Notes under the pieces: model-generated
Told to the model about the DNA's origin: nothing
What the model saw: the letters and a program-made list of their open reading frames with translations, nothing else
Databases searched by the model: none
Position numbers and translations under genes: made by a program
Part shown: one piece after another, positions 32,781 through 40,944 of the stretch
Numbering within the stretch: position 1 is the first letter of the stretch
Layout of the letters: each line of letters starts with the position of its first letter
Origin: Actinomycetes bacterium
GTDB taxonomy: Bacteria > Actinomycetota > Thermoleophilia > Solirubrobacterales > JACPNS01
NCBI GenBank assembly: GCA_023404495.1
Contig: JAEYBE010000051.1
Span: 34,054-98,053, forward strand
Length of the DNA stretch: 64,000 bases
Direction of reading: 5' to 3'

Positions 32781-32889
32781 GGGATCCTCGGTGTTACGAA
32801 TGAAGCAGGGTTGGCGATCGCCGAAATCTAGTCAAGCCGTACCCGATTCAAGGCAGTGCGCGCGGCGCGGTCGGGTAGGTTCGGCGGAT

Positions 32890-34359
32890 ATGGAAACACG
32901 AATGTTGATTGGCGGCGAATTGGTCGCCGGGGGCGGCGCGAATCTGGCCGTGGAGAACCCGTTCACCGAATCGACGCTGGCTGAGCTGCCGGTCGCCTCG
33001 CCCGAACAGACCGATGCCGCGATCGCCGCAGCCCGCGAGGCGCAGCTCGGCTGGGGCCGGACGCCGGCGGGCGAGCGCGGCGAGCTGCTCAAGCAAGTCG
33101 CTGCCGGACTGCGCGAGCGCACCGACGAGCTGGCCGAACTGATGACCCGCGAGGGCGGCAAGCCGCTGATCGAGAACAGGGACGAAGTGGGTTGGACGGC
33201 TGCGGCGTTTGACTACTACGCCGAGATCGGCCGCTCATCCGAGGGAACCGTGATCCCGCCGATCGAGTCGACTCAGCTCGCTCTGGTGCTGAAGGAACCA
33301 CTCGGCGTGATCGCCTGCATCGTTCCCTGGAACTATCCGCTCCTGCTGCTTGCGTGGAAGCTCGCCCCGGCCCTGGCGGCCGGCAACACGGTGGTCGCAA
33401 AGCCGAGCGAACTGACGCCACTCTCGACACTCGCACTGGCGCCGCTGTTCGAGGACTTTCCGGCTGGCGTCGTGAACATCCTCGCCGGCGCGGGCGACGT
33501 CGGCCAGCGGCTCGTCTCCGACGAGCGCGTCGATGGCGTCGCCTTCACTGGCTCCGTCGCGACTGGAATCGCGATCAACGAGATCTGCGCCAAGCGCGTC
33601 GCGCGCGTGAACCTCGAGCTCGGCGGCAAGGACCCGTTCATTGTCTGCGCGGACGTGAAAGACGACATCGAGATAGCTGCGCGCGGCGGGGCGTGGGCCG
33701 CATATCTGAACTCCGGCCAGGTCTGCACAAGCGCCGAGCGCTTCTACGTGATGGATGAGATCTTCGACGACTACGTCGCGGCCTTCATCGACCACGCCGA
33801 ATCGCTAACCCTGGGCGACCCGATGGCCAGCGACACCGACCTTGGCCCGATGGCGAGCGCGCCGCAGCGCCAGAAGGTGCTCGACCAGCTTGCCGCTGCC
33901 AGCGGCGCCGGCGCGGTTCTCGCCACGGGCGGCGAGGCCGGCGGCAGGCCCACCGGTCACTTCCTCACTCCCGCGGTCGTCACCGGCGCGGCGGCGGACA
34001 CCGGGTTGCTGGCTGAAGAGACCTTTGGACCGGTCGCCCCGATCGTGCGCGTCAAATCGCTCGACGAGGCGATCGAGCTTGCCAACTCGACGCGCTTCGG
34101 CCTTGGAGCAAACGTCTACACCCGCGACCTGCGAACAGCGATGCGCTGCGTGCGCGAGATTCGCTCCGGCACCGTCTGGATCAACGACCCCCTGACCGAC
34201 AACGACGCCGGTCCGTTCGGAGGGTTCAAGCAGTCGGGACTCGGCCGCGAACTCGGGCGCGAGGGATTGGAGGCATTCCAGGAAACCAAGCACGCACACA
34301 TCGAGTCCGTGATCGAGCGCAAGGAGTGGTGGTACCCGTACTCGGAGTACAACCAGTAG
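32890..34359 (+). CDS. NAD(P)-dependent aldehyde dehydrogenase
   Basis: The 489-residue enzyme oxidises an aldehyde to an acid. The family active site is complete: N148 in CIVPWNYPL, E243 in LELGGKDPF and nucleophile C279 in NSGQVCTSAERF. The cofactor turn GSVATG and the C-terminal GPFGGFKQSGLGRELG are also standard. It resembles betaine-aldehyde and other broad-specificity dehydrogenases, so the substrate cannot be given. ATG 32890 starts the fold; the longer open frame runs back into the promoter gap. Neighbouring acyl-CoA synthetase and, farther off, alkB suggest but do not prove a lipid aldehyde substrate. Confidence 0.94.
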   Translation: METRMLIGGELVAGGGANLAVENPFTESTLAELPVASPEQTDAAIAAAREAQLGWGRTPAGERGELLKQVAAGLRERTDELAELMTREGGKPLIENRDEVGWTAAAFDYYAEIGRSSEGTVIPPIESTQLALVLKEPLGVIACIVPWNYPLLLLAWKLAPALAAGNTVVAKPSELTPLSTLALAPLFEDFPAGVVNILAGAGDVGQRLVSDERVDGVAFTGSVATGIAINEICAKRVARVNLELGGKDPFIVCADVKDDIEIAARGGAWAAYLNSGQVCTSAERFYVMDEIFDDYVAAFIDHAESLTLGDPMASDTDLGPMASAPQRQKVLDQLAAASGAGAVLATGGEAGGRPTGHFLTPAVVTGAAADTGLLAEETFGPVAPIVRVKSLDEAIELANSTRFGLGANVYTRDLRTAMRCVREIRSGTVWINDPLTDNDAGPFGGFKQSGLGRELGREGLEAFQETKHAHIESVIERKEWWYPYSEYNQ

Positions 34360-34367
34360 CTCTGGCG

Positions 34368-34928
34368 CTAACCGACGATTTCGTAGCTCAGGTGCACGAA
34401 GTCATTGTCAAATCGCTGTTCCTCCAGAAGCTTGAGATCGAGCCGCAGGCCCGCTGGTAGCGCAGGCTTGCCGCCGCCAACACTGACTGGCACATAGGCG
34501 AGCTCAACCACGTCGACCAAGCCCGCGGCGAACGCACTCGCCGCGATTCCCGGTCCGCCGATCACCAGGTCGGCGTCTGAAGCGTCCTTCAGCCCTTGAA
34601 CTAGCTGGACATCGAACTCCCGCTCAAGTCGCGTGCGCTCGGTCGTGACGGTCTCCAACGTGCGCGAGAAGACAAGCTTGTCCACGCCGCGCCAGATCTC
34701 CCCGAAGTCACGGATCACGTCCGGATCGTCGGCGCCGGTTCCCATCGCTTCCCAGACAGCCATCGTCTCGTAGAGGCCGCGCCCGTAGATCTGAGTCCCC
34801 AGGTCGCGGAAGCGGTCGTTGAAGAACTGATGGACCTCTTCGCTCGGCGCAGCGAACTGAAAACTGCCGTCGCCGTCCTCGATGTAGCCATCAAGCGAGC
34901 AGATGGCGGAGTAGATGAGCTTCCCCAT
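34368..34928 (-). CDS. Dihydrofolate reductase-like (RibD C-terminal domain) family protein
   Basis: The 186-residue protein matches the YwjB/YyaP-type DHFR-like family: KLIYSAICSLDGYIEDGDGS at the N terminus (the 'SLDGYI' landmark), IYGRGLYETMAVWEAMG, KLVFSRTLE, and the pocket signature DLVIGGPGIAASAFAAGLVD. It probably binds NADPH, but is not a true folate reductase. ATG 34928 is correct because the first strand begins right after it. It converges on the aldehyde dehydrogenase gene (8 nt between stops) and is divergent from the HhH-GPD gene by 24 nt. Confidence 0.9.
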   Translation of the reverse strand: MGKLIYSAICSLDGYIEDGDGSFQFAAPSEEVHQFFNDRFRDLGTQIYGRGLYETMAVWEAMGTGADDPDVIRDFGEIWRGVDKLVFSRTLETVTTERTRLEREFDVQLVQGLKDASDADLVIGGPGIAASAFAAGLVDVVELAYVPVSVGGGKPALPAGLRLDLKLLEEQRFDNDFVHLSYEIVG

Positions 34929-34952
34929 GGCCAAGCAATATACGGTTGGCCG

Positions 34953-35522
34953 ATGGCGAAGAAACCCAATCAGCTCTATTTCACCGAAGACGAATCGGCG
35001 CGCAGGTTGATCGCGGAGGACCCGATGGCGCTGTTGATCGGCTTCGCGCTCGATCAGCAGGTGACGGTCCAGAAGGCCTTCGACGGTCCGCGCGCGATCA
35101 AGGAGCGCGTTGGCTCGCTCGATCCGGCGGTGCTCGCAAACACGGATCTCGAACCGGCTTTTCGCGAGAAGCCGGCAATCCACCGCTACCCGGGAAATAT
35201 GAGCAAACGCGTGAGCGCCTTGGCGGCGGCGATCGAGACCGACTACGGCGGCGACGCCTCGCAAGTTTGGAAGCGCGCCAAGGACGCGGACGAGCTGCGC
35301 AAGAACATCGAGGCGCTCCCGGGCTTCGGCGAGATGTCCGGAATCTCGCTGGCTTCCGTGCTCGCGAAGCGGTTCGGCGTCAAGCAGGCAGAGCCGCTGC
35401 TTCCAGGCCACCCGACGCTCGGTGAAGTCACGTCGATCGACGAGCTCAATGAGTACCAAGCAGCCAAGAAGCTCCACCGCAAGGAGTGGTACGCGACTTA
35501 CGGCAAGGGAAAGAAGAGCTGA
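34953..35522 (+). CDS. HhH-GPD family protein (putative base-excision glycosylase-like)
   Basis: The 189-residue protein fits an actinobacterial HhH-GPD subfamily: LLIGFALDQQVTVQKAFDGP, REKPAIHRYPGNMSKRVSAL and the helix-hairpin-helix region ALPGFGEMSGISLASVLAKR. The catalytic lysine or aspartate of characterised glycosylases is not obvious by eye, so activity is unproven. No Fe-S cysteines are present. ATG 34953 is 24 nt from the divergent DHFR-like start. The methyltransferase gene begins 3 nt after its stop. Confidence 0.85.
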   Translation: MAKKPNQLYFTEDESARRLIAEDPMALLIGFALDQQVTVQKAFDGPRAIKERVGSLDPAVLANTDLEPAFREKPAIHRYPGNMSKRVSALAAAIETDYGGDASQVWKRAKDADELRKNIEALPGFGEMSGISLASVLAKRFGVKQAEPLLPGHPTLGEVTSIDELNEYQAAKKLHRKEWYATYGKGKKS

Positions 35523-35525
35523 CGC

Positions 35526-36149
35526 ATGGCCGTCTACGACCGAATCTTCGCGAGCTTCTACGACCGCGGCCTGCAGGCCGCAGAGGAGGCCGGGCTTGCC
35601 CGCAGGAGACGGAGCCTTGTCGGCGCCGCCAGCGGTCGAGTTATCGAGATCGGCGCCGGTACCGGGCTGAACCTGGAGCACTATCCCGAGAATCTTGATC
35701 GCTTGGTGCTTACTGAGCCCAGCGAGCCAATGGCCTCACGGCTGTCCGAGCGCGTCGCCGCGAGCGACCGCAAAGCCGAAGTGGTTGTGGCTCCGGCGGA
35801 ATCCCTCCCTTTTGACGACGGCGAATTCGACACCGCGGTCGCGACGCTCGTGTTCTGCACCGTCACTGACCCGGCCGCGGCGCTCGCCGAAGTGCGGCGG
35901 GTGCTTGCGCCCGGAGGCCGTCTTCTGCTGATCGAACACGTTCGCTCAGACGACCCGAGACGCGCACGCTGGCAGGACCGGCTCGAGGCGCCATGGCGAA
36001 TCTTCGGCAACGGCTGCCACTGCAATCGCGACACGGAGTCGCTGGTCACGCGCGGTGGTTTAGAGTTCGAACGGCTCGAGCACGGAAAGCTCCCAAAGTC
36101 ACCGCCGATCGTCAGGCCGCTGATCGAGGGACGGGCGATTTCCGTATAG
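35526..36149 (+). CDS. Class I SAM-dependent methyltransferase (UbiE-like)
   Basis: The 207-residue protein has the SAM-binding VIEIGAGTGLNLEHYPE (about residues 39-55), LTEPSEPM, a VVAPAESLPFDDGEFDTAV motif with the conserved acidic residues, and LAPGGRLLLIEHVRS. It resembles the methyltransferase-like 7/UbiE type; the substrate is unknown. ATG 35526 starts 3 nt after the HhH-GPD stop, so the two are probably co-transcribed. The next gene is 9 nt downstream. Confidence 0.9.
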   Translation: MAVYDRIFASFYDRGLQAAEEAGLARRRRSLVGAASGRVIEIGAGTGLNLEHYPENLDRLVLTEPSEPMASRLSERVAASDRKAEVVVAPAESLPFDDGEFDTAVATLVFCTVTDPAAALAEVRRVLAPGGRLLLIEHVRSDDPRRARWQDRLEAPWRIFGNGCHCNRDTESLVTRGGLEFERLEHGKLPKSPPIVRPLIEGRAISV

Positions 36150-36158
36150 TCGTTCAGA

Positions 36159-36923
36159 ATGAACGGTCATCTGCGAATCTACGGATTCGAAGGCTCGCAC
36201 CCGTGCGAGGCAGTGCGCGCCGCTGCCGCTTACAAGGGCGTCGAGTACGAGTTCACTGAAGTCCCGCCCGCGCTGCACCGGCTCGTGATGCCATTTATCG
36301 TCGGCGGACCTCGTGTTCCGGGCGCCAAGTGCGACGGACGCCGGATCCGCGGAACGACGGCAATCTTTCGCCTGTTCGATGAACTCGAGCCCGCGCGCAG
36401 ATTGTTTCCCAGCGACCCAGAGTTGCGCGCGCGAGTGGAGGTGGCCGAGCAATGGGGCGAAGGCGAGATCCAGGACGTCGGGCGCCGGCTGGCCTGGGCT
36501 CACCTCTCGCGCAGTCCTGAGACGATCCGCGCGTGGGCGATGCGCGCCCAGCCGGGCATCGGCCGCACGGTGAAGCTGCACGGCGGACCGGTCCTCGCTC
36601 AGGTCGCCAAGTACGGCAACTCAGCGACAGACAAGCACGTGCGCGCCGACCTTGAGGCGTTGCCGGGCTTCCTCGACAAGATCGACGCGATGATCGCCGA
36701 CGGGACGATCGGAGGGGATCAGCCAAACGCGGCCGATTTCCAAATCCTCTCGACCGTCGGAGTCTGGGCCAATCTTTCCGACCTCAGGGAACCGATTATG
36801 CAGCGCCCATGCGGAGCGGCGTCGGCGCGACTGTTTCCGGACTACGACGGCAGCATTCCCGGAGGCCTGTTGCCCGACGAGTGGTTTGAACCAGTGCGCT
36901 CCCGCCTACCCTCACCCGCATGA
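36159..36923 (+). CDS. Glutathione S-transferase-like protein
   Basis: The 254-residue protein has a thioredoxin-like GST N-terminal domain (LRIYGFEGSHPCEAVRAAAA with the SxPC position, then GVEYEFTEVPPALHRL) and an all-helical C-terminal domain (residues about 85-225, with LPGFLDKIDAMIADGTIGGD and NAADFQILSTVGVW). Actinobacteria generally lack glutathione, so its thiol substrate, if any, is uncertain. The last 4 nt overlap the SDR gene (ATGA), giving a short operon from 34953 to 37696. Confidence 0.82.
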   Translation: MNGHLRIYGFEGSHPCEAVRAAAAYKGVEYEFTEVPPALHRLVMPFIVGGPRVPGAKCDGRRIRGTTAIFRLFDELEPARRLFPSDPELRARVEVAEQWGEGEIQDVGRRLAWAHLSRSPETIRAWAMRAQPGIGRTVKLHGGPVLAQVAKYGNSATDKHVRADLEALPGFLDKIDAMIADGTIGGDQPNAADFQILSTVGVWANLSDLREPIMQRPCGAASARLFPDYDGSIPGGLLPDEWFEPVRSRLPSPA

Positions 36924-37696
36924 CGACCCTTGTGACCGGAGCGGGAAGCGGCATCGGCCGGCGTCTCGCTGAACTAATCGCCGCACGCGGAGACGCGGTG
37001 ATCGCCCTCGACGTCAAGTTTTCGCCGGAAGCACGCGTGGCGCTCGAATCGGCTGGCGCAGGCGTTCACTTCGAGGAGGTCGACGTGCGCGACGGCGATG
37101 CAGTGTCGGCGGCGGTCGAGGCCGGCGTGGCCGCGCTCGGCAAGCCGCGTCTCGCGGTCAATTGCGCCGGCGTTGTCGCAGCAACGCCGTTCGACGAGAC
37201 CAGCGAGGCCGACTACCGGCGAGTCGTCGACATCAATCTCTACGGCTCGCGGAACGTCGCCGCCGCAACTCTGCCGCACCTGAGCGGCGGCGGTCACCTT
37301 GTGTTTGTCGCATCGCTGGCGGGGTTCGTCGCCAACTATGGCTATTCGGCCTACTGCGCCAGCAAGTTCGGCGTCGTCGGTCTGGCCGAAGTCCTACGGC
37401 TGGAGCAGAAGCGCAATGGCGTGCGCGTGTCGATCGTCGCCCCGCCGGAGGTCGTCACGCCGATGGTCGAGGAGGAACGCCGCAGCGGTTCGAAAATCAC
37501 CGGCCAGATGAAGCAGTTCGCCGGCAGCATGGAACTCGAGCCGGCTGCCAGGGCGATCCTCAAGGGCATCGACTCGGGCAAGTTCATGATCGTGCCGAGC
37601 GCCAAGGCGCGTCAGACGTTGATGCTCCAGCGCTTTGCGCCGCGCCGCATCACCCAGGCAGTCAGCGACCGGCTGCTCGCGCACGCCCAGCGTTAG
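36920..37696 (+). CDS. Short-chain dehydrogenase/reductase
   Basis: The 258-residue protein has the NAD(P)-binding TLVTGAGSGIGRRLAE, the catalytic triad S132, Y145 and K149 (VASLAGF and YSAYCASK), and NCAGVV at the conserved NAG position. D31 near the end of the second strand suggests NAD preference. Substrate unknown. It ends at a stop codon overlapped by that of the convergent dinB gene (TTAG). It is the last gene of the group starting at 34953. Confidence 0.92.
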   Translation: MTTLVTGAGSGIGRRLAELIAARGDAVIALDVKFSPEARVALESAGAGVHFEEVDVRDGDAVSAAVEAGVAALGKPRLAVNCAGVVAATPFDETSEADYRRVVDINLYGSRNVAAATLPHLSGGGHLVFVASLAGFVANYGYSAYCASKFGVVGLAEVLRLEQKRNGVRVSIVAPPEVVTPMVEEERRSGSKITGQMKQFAGSMELEPAARAILKGIDSGKFMIVPSAKARQTLMLQRFAPRRITQAVSDRLLAHAQR

Positions 37697-38889
37697 TCGT
37701 CGACCTGCGGTGCGGCGAAGCCCTGGTGCTTGCCGACCATCGCGCCGCGCCGGATCGCGTCAGTTCCGAAGCGTTCTTTCACGGCGTCAACCGTCGCGTC
37801 GAGCTCTGGGTGTCCGGGGCCGTCGAACGGCAGCTCGAGCTGCGCGCCGTCGTCGAGATTCGCCAGGGAGATTCCGATCAGCGTCACCCCCAGCTCATTC
37901 ATCTGATCGAGCTCGCCGGCAAGTAGTTCGGTGAGAGCTTCGAGGAACTCTTGGGAGACAGTTGTCGGTGCCGGCAGCGTCTTGGAGCGCGTGATCCGCG
38001 AGAAGTCACCAAAGCGCACGCTGAGCACGACGGTTCGGGCGGAACGCCCACTGCGGCGCAAGCGCGGCGTCACGCGGTCGACCAGCGAGCCGATGATCGC
38101 CTCGAGTTCTGCGCGCGTGCGCGGTTGCTTGCGAATCGCGCGCTGGGCGCCGATTGACTTGCGGCGTTGACGCGGCGCAACCGCGCGAGGATCCCGGTTG
38201 TGTGCAAGTGCATGCAGGCGTGTCGCCTGGCTGGTTCCGAGGATCACAGCGAGTGTCTCCGGGTCCATCGCGGCGATATCGCCGACACGCTTCACGCCCC
38301 GCGCGCGCAACTTCTTCGACGTCACCCTGCCGACGCCCCAAATCGCCTCGATCGGCAGGGGATGCAGAAACGCAAGCTCAGCGTCCGGTTCGACGACCAG
38401 CAGCCCGTCGGGCTTTGCCGCGCCGCTCGCGACCTTCGCCAGGAATTTCGTGCGGGCGACGCCAATTGTGATCGCCAGTCCGGTCTGCTCGCGCACTGCC
38501 GCGCGGACCTTCTCGGCGATCCGCCTTGGCGATCCGTGAATGTGCTCCATCCCCGCGCCATCCATGAAGGCCTCGTCGATCGAGAGCTTCTCGACAGTCG
38601 GCGAGAACTCCTCGAGCACCGCCATCACTTCTTTGCTGGCCGCCGAATACGCATCCATTCGCGGACTCACCACCACTGCGTCAGGGCAGATCGAGCGCGC
38701 CTGCGAGAGATTCATCGGCGTCTTGACCCCGCGCGATTTGGCCTCGTAGCTTGCGGCGGTGACGATCCCTCCACCCACAAGTACCGGCTTTCCGCGCAGC
38801 GCGGGATCGTCGCGCTGTTCAACCGAGGCGAAGAACGCATCAAGGTCGGCGTGGAGGATCGTCGCTTTGTCAGAGGCCGGTATCGCCAC
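37693..38889 (-). CDS. dinB: DNA polymerase IV (Y-family, DinB)
   Basis: DNA polymerase IV bypasses DNA damage at the cost of accuracy. From GTG 38889 the protein has 398 residues: palm motifs LHADLDAFFASVEQ (D15, D17) and SIDEAFMDGAG (D105, E106), the thumb HhH region KKLRARGVKRVGDIAAMD, and the little finger domain. The C-terminal tail GAQLELPFDG could be the beta-clamp-binding motif (QLELPF). An upstream in-frame start at 38940 would overlap the previous gene, so 38889 was preferred. No LexA box was found by eye. Confidence 0.93.
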   Translation of the reverse strand: MAIPASDKATILHADLDAFFASVEQRDDPALRGKPVLVGGGIVTAASYEAKSRGVKTPMNLSQARSICPDAVVVSPRMDAYSAASKEVMAVLEEFSPTVEKLSIDEAFMDGAGMEHIHGSPRRIAEKVRAAVREQTGLAITIGVARTKFLAKVASGAAKPDGLLVVEPDAELAFLHPLPIEAIWGVGRVTSKKLRARGVKRVGDIAAMDPETLAVILGTSQATRLHALAHNRDPRAVAPRQRRKSIGAQRAIRKQPRTRAELEAIIGSLVDRVTPRLRRSGRSARTVVLSVRFGDFSRITRSKTLPAPTTVSQEFLEALTELLAGELDQMNELGVTLIGISLANLDDGAQLELPFDGPGHPELDATVDAVKERFGTDAIRRGAMVGKHQGFAAPQVDD

Positions 38890-38918
38890 GAACAGATGTT
38901 CGCAGCCGGGGCCGACGG

Positions 38919-40061
38919 TCAGGCGGCCGGGTTCTCCCACTCGCGGCCAAACCAGCGGCGAATCCGGTCTGCGCCGAACTCCGCCTTGTCTGCGCGGAAT
39001 TCCGGCGACGGGCCAAGCAGCAGGCCCCGCTTCGTATCGCCGGAGAATGTGACGTCGACCTTGCCGATCGTGCCGTCGCCGAACTCGAGGTAACAGACTC
39101 CGTGGCCGTCGTAGGCGGCGTCGCTCGAATCTCCCCGAATTCTTGCCGCGATCTGTTCTGCCGCAACCCCCGCCTGCCCCTCCGCGAAGACTCCGGCGCG
39201 CGGAGTGCCGACGGCGGCCACGTCGCCGACGGCGTACACGCCCTCGTGCGGGGTCTCGAGCGTCAGGGGATCAACCGGAACCCACCCGTTCTCGCAGATT
39301 CCAGAATCGAGCAGCACCTGCGGCGCAACGTGCAACGGAACCCCGAGAAAGAGGTCGTATGCGAGTTCGTCGTCGTCGCGGGTGATCGCGACTTTCCGAT
39401 CGGGGTCGAGCCGAGCGACCTCCGTGCGTGGCAGCCATTCGATGCCGCGGTCCGCGAACGCCTCGATCAGTGCATCCGAGGCTTCCGGCGACGGCGGGAT
39501 CGGACGTGGGAAGTCGATCGCAAGGGTGATCGAGGAGGCTTCGCGCACGCCCTTCTTGACCAGATGATCGTGCATCAGCAGCGCCGCCTCGCTGGGTGCC
39601 GGCGGACACTTGAAGGGCGTCGAGAGCACCCCCACGAGCACTTTCCCGCCTGCGAAATCTTCGATCACCGGTTGCAACGCGAACGCTCCAGCGACTGTGT
39701 AGAACTCATGCTCGTCGGCGAGTCCCGGCGTGTAGTCCATGTCGTAATCCGCGCCAAGAGCGACGACGACCACGTCGGCCGAGAAGTCGCCGGCGCTCGT
39801 CTCCACCCGCCGCCCGCGCGGGTCGAACGCTGTGATCTCGGCCTGCACGAATTCGACCCCCGGCTTGACGATGTCGGCATAGCGATGGCGAACCGCATCC
39901 GCGCCTGCGCGGCCGAACATCACATCGAGCTTCGAGAAACCAAAGACGAAGCTCTCGTTCTTGTCGATCAAAGTGATCTCGACGTCGCCGGCGAACTGAT
40001 CGGCCAGTCGAGAGGTGACTTCGAGCCCGCCGAACCCGGCGCCGAGTACGAGCACGTGCAT
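38919..40061 (-). CDS. FAD-dependent pyridine nucleotide-disulfide oxidoreductase (SQR/FCSD-like)
   Basis: The 380-residue protein has the FAD-binding VLVLGAGFGGLEV at residues 3-15, a second dinucleotide loop, and EGVYAVGDVAAVGTPRAGVF at the C-terminal FAD site. The STPFKCPPAPSEAALLMHD stretch resembles sulfide:quinone reductase and flavocytochrome c sulfide dehydrogenase, where CPPAP-like cysteines occur. Only one such cysteine is plain here, so sulfide oxidation is not established. ATG 40061 begins the first strand. It is 30 nt upstream of dinB on the same strand, and divergent from the small repeat protein at 40122. Confidence 0.86.
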   Translation of the reverse strand: MHVLVLGAGFGGLEVTSRLADQFAGDVEITLIDKNESFVFGFSKLDVMFGRAGADAVRHRYADIVKPGVEFVQAEITAFDPRGRRVETSAGDFSADVVVVALGADYDMDYTPGLADEHEFYTVAGAFALQPVIEDFAGGKVLVGVLSTPFKCPPAPSEAALLMHDHLVKKGVREASSITLAIDFPRPIPPSPEASDALIEAFADRGIEWLPRTEVARLDPDRKVAITRDDDELAYDLFLGVPLHVAPQVLLDSGICENGWVPVDPLTLETPHEGVYAVGDVAAVGTPRAGVFAEGQAGVAAEQIAARIRGDSSDAAYDGHGVCYLEFGDGTIGKVDVTFSGDTKRGLLLGPSPEFRADKAEFGADRIRRWFGREWENPAA

Positions 40062-40121
40062 GCGGTCGAGTCTATGCCCGCCGGTGCGTCGAACGGGCGA
40101 ACGGCGCGGTAGATTGGCGCG

Positions 40122-40358
40122 ATGCCAAAGGTTGAAGTCCACCCGCCCAGCGTTTCGGGTCCACGCCTGCTGGCGCCGACGTTCTCCGCTCCGGTGGCGA
40201 TCGGCGCGTTGGCGCTCGGCGCGACGGCGATCGGTGCATTGGCGATCGGGCGTCTTACGATCGGCTCCGCTCGGGTAAAGAAGCTGCAGATCGACGAACT
40301 CGAGGTCGGCAAGTTGACGGTCGATCAGCTGATTCGCAGCGACCAATCCCCAGCCTGA
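40122..40358 (+). CDS. Small AIG-repeat (bactofilin-like) protein
   Basis: The 78-residue protein has an iterated alanine-isoleucine/leucine-glycine pattern at residues 27-49 (AIGALALGATAIGALAIGRL and the next TIGSAR), followed by KLQIDELEVGKLTVDQL, where the same five-residue spacing goes on with polar residues. Regular five-residue periods of this kind form stacked beta-strands in pentapeptide or bactofilin-type solenoids, so an elongated fibre or a membrane-associated beta-helix is possible. There is no signal peptide. I do not know a function. It is divergent from the SQR-like gene. Confidence 0.75.
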   Translation: MPKVEVHPPSVSGPRLLAPTFSAPVAIGALALGATAIGALAIGRLTIGSARVKKLQIDELEVGKLTVDQLIRSDQSPA

Positions 40359-40457
40359 AGTTTTTTTTGATCTCGATGTCGAAATACCGCCCGCTCGTTC
40401 GTCGTCCTTGACAAGAGCGCGAGACACCGCGCAAATCCCTTACCAAGGAGCCCAACC

Positions 40458-40877
40458 ATGAAGTACGTCGTCTTTGTTCACGGAAGCGCCGCAACCGAAG
40501 GCGGTCAGATGCCGACCGAGGCGGAGCTCGCCGAAATGACCGAATTCAACGAACAGCTCGTCGAAGCTGGCGTGATGCTCGATGGCGAAGGCCTGCACCC
40601 GACGTCGCGCGGCGCGCGAATCGACTACAGCGAGGACAACGCGACGATCACCGACGGGCCGTTCACCGAGTCGAAGGAGATCGTCGCCGGCTTCTGGGTG
40701 CTGCAGGGCAAGTCGATCGACGAGATCAAGGAGTGGATGCGCAAGGCGCCGTTCCGCGAGGGCTCGATCGAGATTCGTCAGATCTTCCAGCCCGAGGATT
40801 TCGGCGAGGAGCTGACTCCCGAACTGCGCGCGCGCGAGGAAGAAATGCGTCGGCGCGTGGAGGAGCAGACTGCCTGA
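40458..40877 (+). CDS. YCII-related (DGPF domain) protein
   Basis: The 139-residue protein has the YCII/DGPF pattern: MKYVVFVHGS at the N terminus, TITDGPFTESKEIVAGFWVLQ in the middle, and an acidic helical tail (LRAREEEMRRRVEEQTA). AAGGAG stands 9 nt before the ATG. Proteins of this type are routinely encoded next to an ECF sigma factor of the ECF42-like group, as here, and may modulate it, though their mechanism is not settled. The tail extends the usual domain by about 20 residues. Its end overlaps the likely CTG start of the sigma factor. Confidence 0.9.
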   Translation: MKYVVFVHGSAATEGGQMPTEAELAEMTEFNEQLVEAGVMLDGEGLHPTSRGARIDYSEDNATITDGPFTESKEIVAGFWVLQGKSIDEIKEWMRKAPFREGSIEIRQIFQPEDFGEELTPELRAREEEMRRRVEEQTA

Positions 40878-40944
40878 GCAACTCGTCTCGAACGCAGAGG
40901 TAGCGCGCACAGTCGATGCGGTCTGGCGCATCGAGGCCCCGCGA

